Below are positions 33,090-46,614 of a DNA stretch of 64,000 nucleotides, piece by piece. The translations under genes and the position numbers were made by a program. How positions within the stretch are numbered: the first letter of the stretch is position 1; the number at the start of each line of letters is the position of its first letter. The notes beneath the pieces were generated by a model, which saw only the letters and a list, made by a program, of their open reading frames with translations, made no database searches and was not told the origin of the DNA. This DNA comes from Triticum aestivum (lineage: Eukaryota; Streptophyta; Magnoliopsida; Poales; Poaceae): assembly GCF_018294505.1 (NCBI RefSeq), contig NC_057801.1, positions 203,286,562 through 203,350,561 on the forward strand. Reading direction: 5' to 3'.

Positions 33090-36000
33090 GAGCTGGTATC
33101 AGAGCCATCCTGACTGTAGGAAGCCTTAGTTAGCATGGTCGTTAGTTAGGGTAAAACTATTTCCAAAACTACTACTAGTTTTCAAAACTATCTATACTTC
33201 TCTTCCCTTCTTAGTTTTTCGAAAACTAAGGTATACTTTCCTTATTGATCTCCTCCCCTTCAAAACCTTTGGTCGCTAGAACCCTTATGCCCCTGACCAC
33301 TGGATTCCTTGTAATCCTCGTGGATAATCTAGAAGGAAGATGCCTTGCCAGACATTCACCCACATCTCCTGAACACAAGATTGGCGACATCACAATAAGA
33401 CGATACCAACAGAAGATGCATCCTCGAGGAATGAGGACCTGAAGACCCAGGAGATGGTGACACCCTTGACACTGCCCCAAGACGATGCAACCTTAGCCTT
33501 CGATGATCAGGGTATAGGATATGCAAGATCATGATATACATCGCTAATAGGGTAACCCTGTCACTACCGTTGTTGTATCGGCAACCACCGGTGGATGAGA
33601 ACCTAGCCATTTGGTCCGCCTCACTATAGTGAGCAGGAAAATGGTTCTCTTCATCCCCCGCTCTCGGTGACGATATTGTCAACAATGTGTCTGACAGATT
33701 GGGCCTCTATTATGCCTTGTTAATGTCATTGCATAAAGGAGTGCCACCTGGAACCGCCAACACCTTAAAAAGGCAAAAGTGATCGTCATGATTAAGAAGA
33801 CAACAGAAGATCAAGTCAATGCTAGTTACGAGGAGCCACCTTCACCCCATCACTTCAACAGGCAAGAAGTTGTCGAAGATTATTCAGGCCCAACCCAGAT
33901 CGTTTCATCAAACAAGAGACGTAGCAACACCTGAGGAAAACTCAGAAGACTGCACGAGGCACAAGGCACGACTACCGAGTCCGAGAACCCATAGGGTAGG
34001 ATGAGTCGTGTACCCCCTATGCGCAGTCAAGTTCGTATGATGGTTCGAATAGAACCATGATTGTGTGTTGCTTGTTTTTATTTGTTTATGTTTTGATATA
34101 GGTCGCAATTTTGCCCTAGGCGACAAGTATGCGACTATATCACCTTCCTTACCTTGCTTCTTCTGTTTGGCCCTTTTTGCACCTGTTTGTTTGCTCTTGC
34201 ACTATAGAACCCCCTTTAGGCATTCCCATCCTCTATGCTACTTTTCCCTCTCATCTCTTTCCTCAACTGAAGACAAGCAAGACAAGATGCACCAAGAATT
34301 CCACCTCGGCAGCCAATTAGCACTGAAGACTTTTTGTTGCAGCCTCCTCGACCAAGTGAAACCCCGTAGAGTTATGTTTAACCCTCCAGACTAGAAACCC
34401 ATTCCTAGACCCTTCGAGACTTCATGAGATACCCAGCTCGAGTCCTTAACCATGTGCTTAACCCACAGAATTGCAAGACAACCAGTTAAGCCTCTGTAGA
34501 CCTTGCACAACACTAGGTTCATTATGGAACTAGTGGACATAGTGAATGAGCACACTATCATCCTAAGATAGCACCAAAGCTGACGATGCCATAGGGAAGA
34601 CCAATTTGAGGATATAGGAATAGAGGGCAAATGACTTGGTGAGTTTGTATCAATGACTTGAGGAATTATATGAGACTACTTGGTGGATTATGAGGCTTTG
34701 ATGTTGGTAGATGAACTTGGTGGGATCATGAGTATAGATTAGCATAGCTTTCATTACCCCTGAGTAAATTGGATTTAGTAGGATAATTGTAAGGATTTGG
34801 ATTTAACTTAGCCATGGGATATTGATCGGAGATAGTTTATATTACGAAAATGATTTAGGGGAATATGTAGGAATTCTCGTTGGACAAGAGATTTGGATTT
34901 AAGTAGGTGATTCTAGTTGAATATAGATGCTGAGTATGTCTACATGGTTCGGAGTAAATTGGATTTAGACTGATGATCTCGATCATGATACCATGTTTCT
35001 CGGTGGACGATAAACTAGGAGATTGGACTAATTGTCGGAGTTTATTTAGGGAATCTGTATGAGCTTGACCTTGGAGTTTACATGACCATGATAATGGAAA
35101 TTGGTGGACTGACTATAGTAAGGTAGCCTTCCCAGTATTTGTGGATTATAGGGTATTAGAAGATCGTGTGGAACACCATGGACATTGGATTTGCAGAATT
35201 AATAGATTAGGTAGTTGGTGATGGAAGATAATGGACTATTGGGGTTGATTCATAGGAAGGAAACAAGATCTTGGAGTGGCTTACGACGTGTTTCCTTAGG
35301 ATAGAGATGCTTTATCTTAGACCTTGGAAGAATAGGATGAGCACTTGGATTGTCATGTTCAAGATTAGCAACTTATATGCTCTACCCATGGATTTTTAGG
35401 GGTAGCCATACATATGAGTTTGGGGATTGTAGACATATATGATTTTGTTAGACCTCCTCTCGGGGGCCATGAGGATATGAATCACATGAGTGATGATTGG
35501 AGTTGACCTATACGAAATGATGCTATCAGTGATATGATGTGATTTGTTTAAAGGACTAGATAGAATAATTGGCATCTCAGGAACCGTGCTTAAGGATAAA
35601 GATGATAAATGTTCACTCGCACACTAAAATCCTTGAAACCCTTAAGCCCTACCAAGCTACAACATGGTCAATCAGGACCTTAGGGCCTTCACACTAGATC
35701 TAGAACCACCTTGGCCCCCACTCAACAAGACCACCACTAATTCCCCAGCCCACTTTACGTACCCCATAGACTTCATGGAGTGCTTAGACAAGATAGTTGT
35801 CCTCATCATTTGGTGACCTACCTGTCCACCCGAAGACGGAAGAAGAGCCGTTCAGCTAGTCAAGGAACATTTGCAGACTGCCATGCCAAGGAGGAAGAAC
35901 TACACCTACCACCATCATCAAGAAGTAAACCTCCGCATCGAAGACCAGGCATATCTGCAAGCCACTTCTCTCAAGGGAACCAAGCATTTCCAAGACAAGG

Positions 36001-36447
36001 AGACCTGCACCAAGATTCATCGGCCCCCTTCAAGATCACTCCTAGATTTAACAACCCCCTCTGAGATCACTACGAGATGAAGAGAAGAGAGTTACCAGCT
36101 GGAGTTGCCACCTGAGTTACCCAGTGTGCACAATGCTTTCCACGCATCACAACCCTGGAAGTGTTTCCAACTTCCTAGCTAGCCCGAGCACTGATAAGGA
36201 CACTAACCACCAAGCCATCGACCCCTAGCCCAATCTAACCTACCACGAGCTACACATTACCAACCTGGATAAGGAAGAGCGTCAAACATGAAGCCACACC
36301 ATCAAGTACTTCAATCTCAATGGAGCACTACACGGAAGCAGGAGCAACATGAGGACTTGAAGACTACCCCAGATCCAAGTTTCTGTATCCCTTTCCGCGC
36401 CTAGTCTAGGAATCTCGGCGACGAGATTCTTGTAAGGGGGTTAGGTC
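33090..36447 (+). other. Internal domain of the LARD, non-coding
   Basis: 3358 bp. The primer site tggtatcagagcc (33094-33106), complementary in type to initiator-methionine tRNA, lies just after the left LTR. No frame longer than about 110 codons is present, and none shows gag, RT or integrase motifs. It ends in the polypurine tract gtaagggggttagg (36432-36445). Confidence 0.75.
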
Positions 36448-39400
36448 TGTCACACCCTGATTTTCATGCGACAACACTTAAGTCAATAAATCATGCTAAA
36501 ATGTGGTTTGACAAAAACTTTTGAGTGTTTTGTCTTTGCTTTGATTGAATGTTTGTCTGCTGTTTGCAAGTGCTCTAAAAATCAAATAAATCCTCCAACT
36601 CCTATACTTCATCTCCTTGCTCCAAACTCTTGAACCAATGATCATGCCATGTGTATAGGACACAAAAATATTTTCTTACAAAAATGATTTGGCCAAATAG
36701 TATTTTTAAAAATTAGTTTCTCAAAAACCCCTGAATTGAGGTTTGCACTGCAAGTACTTAATTAAGGGCAGTAAAAATCTTTCCAAATATATATTTGACT
36801 CCTATTAGATATAGGATACCCAGAAACCATAAAAATTATTTTAATGCTTTAAAAATATTTGGGAAAAATCTAGGGAAACTCAGTGGACATATATTGTCCA
36901 TATATAAGAGTTTCAACACATGGTCATGTTCAAAATATTGGTCAAATCCCTCATAAACCCTTTCTGGATATTTCAAGCTTTTGAAATATTTACAAAGGAA
37001 ATATTCTCCAAAAATTCCAAGCAAATTCTATCATGTCACATATGACATATTTGGTGATCTTGCCAAGTATCATGTCTTGGACAACAAGATAACATCATCA
37101 AATCCCCTCAAAACCATTTCTGTCCATTTTGAAGTTTGAGCAACTTTACATTGCCAAACATTTCCAAATGTTCTCAAACCTTGTTAACTTTCTCAAATGG
37201 TATATTTATTCATCTAGACCAAATGTCACAAGTTGGAGAACAAGTTAACTTGGTCAAAGTGCCCCAAAACCCTTCCTGTCCAGAACCAAATTTGAACAAC
37301 TCTACATTGGCAACTTTCTCCTTTTGATCTCAACTTTTGTGGACATGTTTAGAACCTCAAATGATGACACTACACCAAGTGGTGCATCAAGGAGAATAGA
37401 TTTGCATGACTAAATCTTGGCAAAGCCATTTCTGCTGATTTCTAGGGTTTACCAAAGTTGCATTGGCTACTTTGCCCAAATGAGCTCAAACTTGGTGGAA
37501 CACCCTACTTCCATGTGCCATTCCATCCTGTTAATTCTCATGGTAAGTGGAATTAATTTTCTTGCCCAAACCAATAACAAACACCTTCTGCCATTTTTCC
37601 AAAATCAACATTTTGACCACTTCCACTCTTCTCCATGACCTCAACTTCTTACCACAGCCCCTCCTAGACCTCTTCTACCTCCAGTAGCAATGGGTGCATC
37701 TCAGATCAATTATTTGGGGGTGAAACCCTCACTTTCTCTCTCTGGACAGCCCATTTCCTTCTCTCTCTCAACCTCTCTCCTCTCCTACTGGCTGTCCAGG
37801 GCATCCAAGGCCCTCTCCCCTTTGTTTACTCCTCCCTAAACAACCTAGACACAAGTGGCCACGCCCTACAAGCCAAAGACATGCCCTGGCATGCAATTGG
37901 CGTGCTCCAGAGCGCGCTACAGTGCACACCCGCGCTGTAGCCGCCCCCTGCCAAGCACCTCCGGCCACCTCGGGCCTCCCCAGCGCGCCCGACGAGGTGC
38001 CTCGGCGTCTGCGACACGCCACGCCTTTGTCCCCCTCCTTCCTCTCTCCCTCCTGCCCGTGCTCACGCGTGCCCAAGCACCGCCCAGCTCCGCCAGTGCG
38101 CGCACGCGCTCGGGACCCGCAGGAGCTCGCCCCACTCCTTCTTCCCTTCCCACTTGACCTGGTCCACGCCCACGAACACCCCGGACACGGCCGTCTGTGC
38201 CAATTCGGCCTCTGTCATCGCCTCGGACGTGGTCGTGGACGGCGCCCACGGTGCACCAACGCCCCGCCATATGAGGATCTCCCCGGGCCTCCCCCTCGTC
38301 TCCATCCACCCTCTATTCTCCCCAGCTATCTCCTTGACCACTCTCTCCTCCCCGGAGCTGCTCCATCGCCTCCCCATGGCTGAAGCCGAGCCATCGGCCT
38401 CCGCTCAAATTACCACGAGCAAGGCCCCCCTCCTCCCCTCCTTTCTCCACTCGGAAACCCCTTGGCCACGAAAAAAAAGTTTCCCCCTCTTCTTCCCCTA
38501 GACCCATGCCCCGTAGCACCGGTGCCGCCATCGCCGTCCTCCTCGTCCGCCGCAGCTGACGCCCTGCCTGACCCGGCACTCCTCGGCGATGGTGCCACCC
38601 ACGGATGGATGCGTCCAGGTCCCCTGAGCACTCCGGTGGTCCGAGCGCCGCGGGAGGTGGTCGGGGTCGCCGGCAATCGTCGCCGGAGTCGTCGGCCGCG
38701 CCAGCCGCTCGGGGTTGAAGACGACCGCGGCGGTGTGCGGGCGGGCCCTGCACGTCAGCGAGTCAGCGCCCGGGCCCGCGGGGTTTAAGTGGAGACAGAT
38801 TCTGCGCCTACCGCTTCCCCGCGGTGAAGACGCTCTGGCGTGAGTACGCCTCCGACGTGGCCCCTGCACGCGTGCCGCCGAGCCGTTGGGCCGGCCCATG
38901 GTCTATCTGCCGCCCCATGCGCAGGATAAGGTTAAAGCCTTATTCCCTTTTTCTTTTACCAGTCAACTACAAAAATCCATAAACAATTCAAATGGACATC
39001 AAATTTGATGATTCAAATTTCTATTGACTCTATAAATCAGGATCTATCTGGTGATGCAACATGCACATTTTTCTAGAGACCTTTTCTTCACAAATATTTA
39101 TCAAATCCCCATTTTCCTATTTCTGTGATGAACTTTAGAAAATCACAGAGAGCCCATTTTTGATCCAAATTCCATGATTCAAAATCCTAGATGTTTCTAA
39201 GTTCATGACTTAGTTTATGAACATTTTTATTAATACTTTCTATAGCACATAAAATAATGGTCTATTTCTTCATATATAACCAACTTTGCAAATTCATAGG
39301 AAATCCATTTGAACTCCAAATCCAGTGAAACCAATTCCTAGATGCTTCTAAAATCATCCTTTGTTAAATGGGTGCCTTTGCTCATTTTTCAAAATAATTC

Positions 39401-41155
39401 TTCTGTACACTTCTTGCAAACCCATTAATCCCTTGATTCCATCATATTGAAATGTTCAGAGATGTCCATTGATCAAATCCTAATGAAACCACTTTGGTCA
39501 CCCCTCATATGACCAGAGGTATCCCAGAAAAGTCCAACTCACATTTTTAGAGCAATTTTATTTCCTGCCTTGTTGTGTTGCTTATTGTGTTTGTTTCCGA
39601 CGTTAGTTGACGAAGTAGACGGAGTACTTGGAGAAGGACCAGAAGATTTCAAGACTCTGATGAACCAGCCAAGGAGCGCTTTGACCATGCCTATGAAACC
39701 CTTTTTATGCATGTCATATAGCACCATATTGTTGTTGCAACGGAATCATGATGAGGTGGTAACCACTTTGATGGTTTGCCACCGTACTTTCTCGTAGATA
39801 CTTGCATTGTGCATGACCCTACCTTCTTATGAGGGTTATGCCGGTGGGAGTAGATAGGATGCTAAGGTAGTGCTACGCAAAAAGGGACGGGTATATGCAT
39901 GGTGAAAGAGGCAAAGTATTTTCAGAAGACTTTTTCGAAAACCCCGTCGGGTGCCACTTATGCCCGAGGGAGATGATGAAATGGGTAACCACTTGATGAC
40001 GAAGTGGTGTACCGAGGCAAGTGTGCGTGTTGTTTTCGAAAACGGATTAGATTTAAGATTTGTCGACTGTCCCAACCTTACATGCGCAACCACTCTACCC
40101 TTATATGGGAAAGGGCATTATTGATTACCTAGGACGATACTAGCTTGGAGCCCGCATTACTAGTGACGGGGGAGAGTTGGTGCTCTCTCTAGGGACGGGG
40201 TCGTGCCAGGTAGGGCGGCCATGACTGTTTTCACAGGGCACCGAACACACCGTTGGTACCCTGTGCTTGTGGTATATGATGAATATGGGAGCGAGGCTCC
40301 ACAACTTTATGATGTGAAATGTTAGGCATGGGGATTACTACCAATCGAGTGGACTCCATGTTAGTGTCGTCTAGGGAAAGGTAGTGATCGGGTGCTTACC
40401 CCGGGTACTTGAGGTACCGCGGGTCGTGGATGACACGGAAGTTCCCCGGATCTTGTGGGTACAGTGTGCAACCTCTGCAGAGTGTAAAACTATTCGAATA
40501 GCCGTGTCCACGGTCAAGGACAGTTGGGCGGTGCTGCTTAAACTACGTCCAGAGTTTTCAACCGTGTGTGTGTGTGTGTTGATAAAACTACTTGGGTCAA
40601 GTCAAGGGACTTGACATGATTGAGATGGGTTGGTGCCCACTCTATTTATGTTGATATTTGTAACCTGTCCTCATGGTTACTTGAATTCTCTTGATGCATG
40701 CCTTACAAGTTGTTGAACATGTCATTGCACTCAAAACTAGCTTTCTGCAAAAATTTACCTATATCATGCATTGTTGTATCTTGAACCAAAAACATGGGTT
40801 GCTTGCGAGTACATTCAAAGTACTCATTGGCTTGCCACTGGTTATTTTATTGGCCAGGCATGAAAGAACATGATATGATGAGGAATACTTCGGTGACGAA
40901 CATGCGAGCTAGGACGCTTCCCAGTCAGAATGCCTGTAGGGTTAAGGTAGATGGCATGGGTCCAAGTTATCGACGAAGATTTCCACTGCGATGATATACT
41001 CAAGACTTGACCATAATGGTCCTACTTGTGTAATACGGTATGTATGGATGTAAGACTCTTGTTATTCAGCTTCTGTGTGTTCAGTGAGCATTGATCTCTG
41101 GGATCACTGTACACATGCATTCGGTGATCACGACTTATGAGTCGGGGTCCCCACA
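36448..41155 (+). repeat. Right LTR of the LARD (4708 bp)
   Basis: It begins TGTCACACCCTGATTTTC and ends GGGGTCCCCACA. Compared with the left LTR it lacks 78 bp (28695-28772), a deletion between two copies of aaaaat. Substitutions elsewhere are a few per hundred in the parts compared. Confidence 0.87.
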
Positions 41156-41538
41156 CATGAAAACAAGACCAAGTGCATTAGTGCCAAAATAACATTCTAA
41201 GTGTACACGCTTTCATATGGTTTCACTTTATTGTGGCCATGTTTCTTTGCATTCCTCTGCTCTTCCAATTCCTGTAAACCAAACACCCAAGTTGATAGAA
41301 ATCATGTGTTTACAAATGCTCTGTTTACCATGTGCATTTTCCTATCCTATTCCGGTGTTTTTCCTATCCCTGCGTTTTAAGAATCATGCAAGCAAAATGA
41401 TCCCTTACAGAATTACTTCAGTTACAGGTACGTGTCGAAGGGAACTTTGTGTGGTTTGTCCTGCACCTGCGCGACGTCGGCCACCTCATCTGAGCTGCTC
41501 CATCGACAAAAGCATCCACCAAACCAGACATCACGACT

Positions 41539-44500
41539 CATGACCGTCTTTCGCCGCCTCAGATCTCCTTCCCTGCCGCCGGCACCCACCGCAACGGCAT
41601 CACCATCATCGACTCAACAGATGAACCTGAGGAGTACACGGGTCCACAAGAGAGGTCGCACTCTTTTGTTTCTGCTTATGTTATGCATTGCTTAAACTTA
41701 CCTGCTACTTTATCATCTTGTTCAGCTCTTGGACTCCCAAGTCAAGTCCAAATTAATGTTCAAACTTGAGTTCTAAATTAGTTGTGGGGCACATATCGAG
41801 GCAGCAATGAATAGTATGTCTGTCTAATATCTGGTTCACCTAGGGTATGCCTATGTTGTTCATGTTGGGTGGGAAACAAATAGTAAAGCAATCATCATCT
41901 GTCTTTTTATTAATTTAAAGCAATCATCAGCCTGCTATCATTATTTTTGGATCCATCCACTGGTTGTTACCATCACTCTAAATTTCTGCATGCTCTCCTT
42001 ACATAATCTCACCATATTTTTTTCGTATGCATGTCAGATATTGTACATAGTCATGCTGAACATGTAGAGAAAAACAGAAGAGTTCTGAGGCGGTGATATC
42101 CAGAGGAAGATATCCGTTCTGAGGCGGATTCAGACGCCGCTGACCACTCCTATTTACCCCCCAAGGTGTTTGCTCTACCTTGGCATGATGATGTTAGTCA
42201 TATCATGCATATGTTGCCTTGCAGTGCCTACTTTTGACACCATATATGTCATCTGCTTAGTTTAGACATGTTCTATAATGCCACCTGTTTAGTTTCTATA
42301 TCATATATGGGAATTATGTAGTCTCATGTCTTTTAGCCAGCCATAATATATGTGAAATGTGCAATGCCATCCTATTTAACCAGGCATCATATATTTGAAT
42401 GATATCTTGCCCATCCTTTTCTTCATTACATTTCCATTTGTCGACAATGTTTGTACATTAAACTACTCTTCCTGTGAATCAGCCATTTGGGTGGGAGATG
42501 GAAAATCTGGAGTGAAAACAAGGCCTTCAGAGCAGACAGTGCTACCTGTCGAAGCAGATCTCTTGTTGGGTCCTGATAGCTCCTCAGAGATGGATTTAGA
42601 GATAGATGACCAGTCCTATTCCCCCACTGAGGTGTATGCTCTAACTTGGCACGGTTATACTGCTCATATCATGCATATGATGTCTTGCATTGCATAGTTT
42701 AGACATCATATACACAATATTCAACACCATGTTCTTAGTTCAGACATCATATTGAATGCCCTCTATTTAGCATATAAATCACATATGTGAATTAAATGAT
42801 GTGATCCTGATTACTTAGATAACATGTAGGTGAATTATGTCATGCGATCCTGTTTAGTTATTCATCATATCTTTGAATTATGTTATGCTATGCTATCCAG
42901 TTTAGTTAGACATCATATATGTGAAATTATGTCATGCTATCCATTTTAGTTAAACAATATACATGTCAACTATTTCATGCCCTCTTTTTCCCACACTATC
43001 TATTCCATCTGTCTCTCATACAGTGTCTGTACATTCAACTATGTTTCCTGTTTATCAGCCATTTGAATTGGAGCGGGTGATGCCAGTATCTAGCGGACTA
43101 GAAACACGGTCTTCAAATAAAATAATGCTACCTCTTGGTGGAGATATGACCTCGGTTTTACATGCACAAGAACCAGCCCTACCACACATAACCCAAACTC
43201 TTGCAGTTTGTACCCCTACTGCGATGGACAGAAAACCAGCTTCACCCAATCTAACCCCAACCCTAGCCGATAGTAACCCAGTTCCTATTGACACAATACC
43301 ATCTCCACCATAGAGCTCCCAAACAAGAGAAGTTAGTAAGGCAGCTCCAGTGCCCAAAGGGACAGTACTATCACGGCGAACCCCAACTCCACCAGTTAGT
43401 ACGCCTATTCCTGTGGAGGAAGCACAACTAGCTAGTCGTAGTTTAGCATCTATCACATTTGATGTTGTTAAATCGTATGTGCATATCTTCCCATCTTGGA
43501 AATATTATACTGAAGATGAAGGAAAATCCCAGTTGCAGGTGTTTGTCCAGGAGTTATGTGTAAGTAATGTTATTCATGGCAATTACTTTGCTTCGTCCCA
43601 TACATCCTACCTCCATGATGGTTATAATACAGCAAATTTTCCCATTTTTGTCTATAGAGAAGGACCGATTTGGAAACTTAGGATGTGGTAACCTGTGCTA
43701 ATACCTCTGCTATCTTCAAGAATGCTTGGTGGCAGTATTGGAATTACCTAAAGAAAACGTACTTCACCGGCAAAGAAACTCATCAAATTCCCTTACGTTC
43801 TCCTGAGACACATTTACTGGACGATGACTGGGAACGCCTTGTTCTATACTAGTCCCGAACCAAGAATGCGGTAAGGTCTATGAGCTCATTTTCTATTTTT
43901 AAGTATTATATTCTTGCATCCTACTGTACTCTGTTCATGTAGAACAAGTGCCTAAACCTGAAGAACAACTGTTCTAATTTAAGATTCCATTGCTATCATA
44001 GTTCCAAAAAGCGCTAGGCGTTAATTGTGTGTTTTGCCACCTCCTTGCGCTTTACTGACCAAAGCACATGCTTATGCGCAATTATGCATAGATTAAGCGT
44101 AGTTATGCGCAATGCGTTTTGCCAACACCTAGAGCCTAGGAGCGCTTAAGCGCTCGTTTAGGCGCGCCTTTTTTAACTATGATTGCTTTGCTCTTGTATC
44201 ACTGTATTTACTCATACAAACTTATTTTTAAATTGAAGGATCCAACCGAAACTCCAATGGCACAGCAGGTATGTTCACGCATGTTTCTTTAATAGGTTTG
44301 CTCTTATCAATAGCTCTGTTGATTTCAATTTCAATTGTGTATACACATGACTTTCATATCATGCACATTACTAGCATCAAAATAGAGCCAATAGTGTTGT
44401 TGTACATGTAGACCTGTGGTACCCATCTGAAATCTTGTTGTGCCGTGTAGTTTCCCACGCTCTGTATTCTTTCACTCCTACTTTGTCTTGAACTGATATG

Positions 44501-45167
44501 TTTTGAACCGTGTCTCTATTTTGATTTGGCAAGACAATGCAGTGACCATAGGACATAGATATATGTTTGTTTGATGCTTTTATTATGTACTAGTACTTGG
44601 CAATAGAAGACTTGGTAGTTTAATCCTGTCCACCTTACTAATGAACTGGTTCACCGAAATGAGTTTCATATACTAGTACATGCTAAACTTGTCATGTGTC
44701 TGCTTGTTTCTTCTTTTAGAATGCTGACAGAATATTGGGGAATAGTGCCTTATTTAGCAGGTAAAGGAAGTAATGCAGATAAGGTTCAGGATAGTGACAC
44801 ATCCTTGTTGGTCTCCAACAAAGCTGATAAAATAGCTAAGCAAGACTATCTTGAAGACAGCGAGACAACCCCAAAGTCCTGTCTTGGTTTAGTGTTCGAG
44901 TTACTGGCCACTACCACTTACACAAGCTATTCAAACTCACTTTCTGAATCAGTTCGGTTTATTGAGTCTCAACTACAAGCTGAAAGACATCGATCAGCTG
45001 TGCTGCGACAAGAAGGGGAGGGACTACGAAAGTCCCTGAAGCATTCAGATGCATACTTTCTGGTGCAACAGCAAGCGTTGGAGGATTTTGGCGCCAAACA
45101 GGACAAAGCTAATAAGCTTGCTAAGCTTATTGCCAGCATGGTGGATACCCAGGATAACGTTTCTTGA
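41539..45167 (+). pseudogene. Exons of a plant Ptta/En/Spm-type (PF03004-like) CACTA protein
   Basis: A chain of plus-strand exon-like stretches leads towards the CACTA right end. Around 41600-41660 is an acidic piece (DSTDEPEEYTG). Near 42060-42165 and 42480-42632 are two related acidic exons, the second with SSEMDLEIDDQSYSPTEV, which suggests exon duplication. 42963-43560 is Pro/Thr-rich, then SYVHIFPSWKYYTEDEG. 43700-43850 (NAWWQYWNYLKKTYF, LLDDDWERLV) resembles the plant transposase domain of PF03004. 44694-45167 gives a coiled-coil C terminus (SQLQAERHRSAVLRQEGE...LIASMVDTQ) and stops at TGA 45165-45167. TAG codons (for example 43313) and frame changes indicate decay. Exon edges were not all resolved, and function is inferred from the element type. 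Confidence 0.6.
43997..44181. mobile_element. hAT-type MITE with 8 bp target duplication
   Basis: A 185 bp element. The left end catagttccaaaaagcgc and the reverse complement of the right end, catagttaaaaaaggcgc, match well. The flanks attgctat (43989-43996) and attgcttt (44182-44189) agree at 7 of 8 positions. An 8 bp duplication indicates the hAT superfamily. Internal gcgcttaagcgc is palindromic. It lies in an intron-like gap of the CACTA gene. Confidence 0.78.
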
Positions 45168-45496
45168 GCTCTTCCGAAGTTGTTTCAGTTATGCTCTTGT
45201 TTTGCTGCCGCGTTTATTTGCACTGGTGGCCAATTTTGATGGCCAGTGTATGTAATTTGCTGCTTTGTTCCCTATATTTGCACTGGTGGCGAACTTTGAT
45301 GCCCAGTGGATGTAAATTGTGTAATAGCGGTAATAGGCTAGCGTTAATTGCTTGCTTATTTATTTCCTTATTGTCTTGTTTAGTTGTTTTCTTGTAGTCA
45401 CTACAGTTCTTTTTCTGTGTTTTTCTAGTGGCCACAATAACCTATTTTTGGTAACTAGGCCAAAATAATCATGGCAACACACGGACTGTTGTAACC

Positions 45497-45740
45497 ATGG
45501 GCCTCCTGCAGGCCGTATTATCCATGGGCCTTCTTTCGGCCGTAGGATCCATTGGCCTTCTATACGGGCCATAGGATCCATTGGCCTTCTATACGGGTCG
45601 TAGGATCCATGGGCCTTCTACGGTTCGTAGGGTCCATGGGCCCTCTACGGGCCGTACGATCCATGGGCCTTCTATGGGCTGTACTATACATGGGCCTCAT
45701 ACGGGCCGTAGGATCCATGGGCCTTCTACGGGGCGTATCA
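45497..45740. repeat. CACTA subterminal tandem repeat (nine units)
   Basis: Nine units of about 27-29 bp with consensus catgggccttctacgggccg followed by taggatc. Further single copies of acgggccgt continue to about 46340. Subterminal repeats of this kind bind the element's own TnpA-like protein in En/Spm, and that role here is inference. Confidence 0.8.
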
Positions 45741-46614
45741 TCATTTCGCCAATCATGGGCCGTACTATTCGTGGACTATAACGGGCCGTTAATAGTCCGT
45801 ATTGGATAACTCTATGAAAACAGCCCAACGGGTTTTTTTGACATGAAAATGGCCAACGTATTAACGGTCCGCAAACGGGCCGACTGTAACGACGGGCTGA
45901 GTTTGGCCCACAAGCAGAAAATGACAGTAACGGGCCGTATGTAACCGAATGCTGCAAATGAGCCCAAGAATCAATGGGCCTTGAGATGGCCGAAAGATAA
46001 CTTGGGTTGGAAACGGCCCAATGGAATAACGGGCCGTTAATGGGTAAAAAGTGATACACTGTTCATTACGGGCCAGTTTCACCACGTGCCGTTAATGGGC
46101 CAAGAGTTACAAAGGGCCTCATATGGGCCGAAAGAAGTCATGAGCCACACATGGGCCGGAAGTTAAAACGGGCTGGAATCATATTGGACGGCCTAGATGA
46201 CGCTACTGGGCCTAATCGGAGAGGTCGTAACGGGCCCTGGGTTAGCGGACTGTAAATGGCTATATGCGAACAGGCCGTTAAGAGGCTTTCCGTGGGCTAG
46301 CCCACCACCTTTTGACCAAGTCAAACGGGTTGGCCTTTTCACAGGAATAGGCCTCTGTTGGGTCGTGCCACGTGTCGATGTATCATAGGCGCCTTCGGTC
46401 CAATGAGTGGATGATATCTGTCCCAATGGTGAGCAGACACGTGTTTCCTCTAGCCAATGATGATTTTACATGTGGAAAATCCCCATTGGTCGGGGCTGTT
46501 AACGGGTTATCGGATCCAAAACCGGACCCGATAGCTAAACAACGTTCCTCTACGATGGATGCCACATGTCAGTCACCCTTGACGAAAGCACTTCTGTGAC
46601 GCGCGATTTATCGT

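Larger units (their letters stand above)
28215..41155 (+). mobile_element. LARD (large retrotransposon derivative, Sukkula-like), non-coding
   Basis: Two direct LTRs of 4784 and 4708 bp enclose a 3358 bp internal domain with a methionine-tRNA-type primer site and a polypurine tract but no gag or pol. This matches the LARD class described in barley and relatives, which relies on an autonomous gypsy element for its proteins. The 91 bp before the left LTR (28215-28305) duplicate 36357-36447, the end of the internal domain, so the copy is not a simple LTR-internal-LTR insertion. I found no convincing target duplication. Confidence 0.8.

Noticed and set aside
45497..45740. CRISPR-like regular repeat array
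   Set aside because: The units are contiguous and degenerate with no unique spacers, the context is eukaryotic, and a CACTA terminus follows. It is a subterminal repeat.
45552..45809. Repetitive peptide frames rich in MGLL/GPST
   Set aside because: They arise from translating the 27-29 bp CACTA array and are not a protein.
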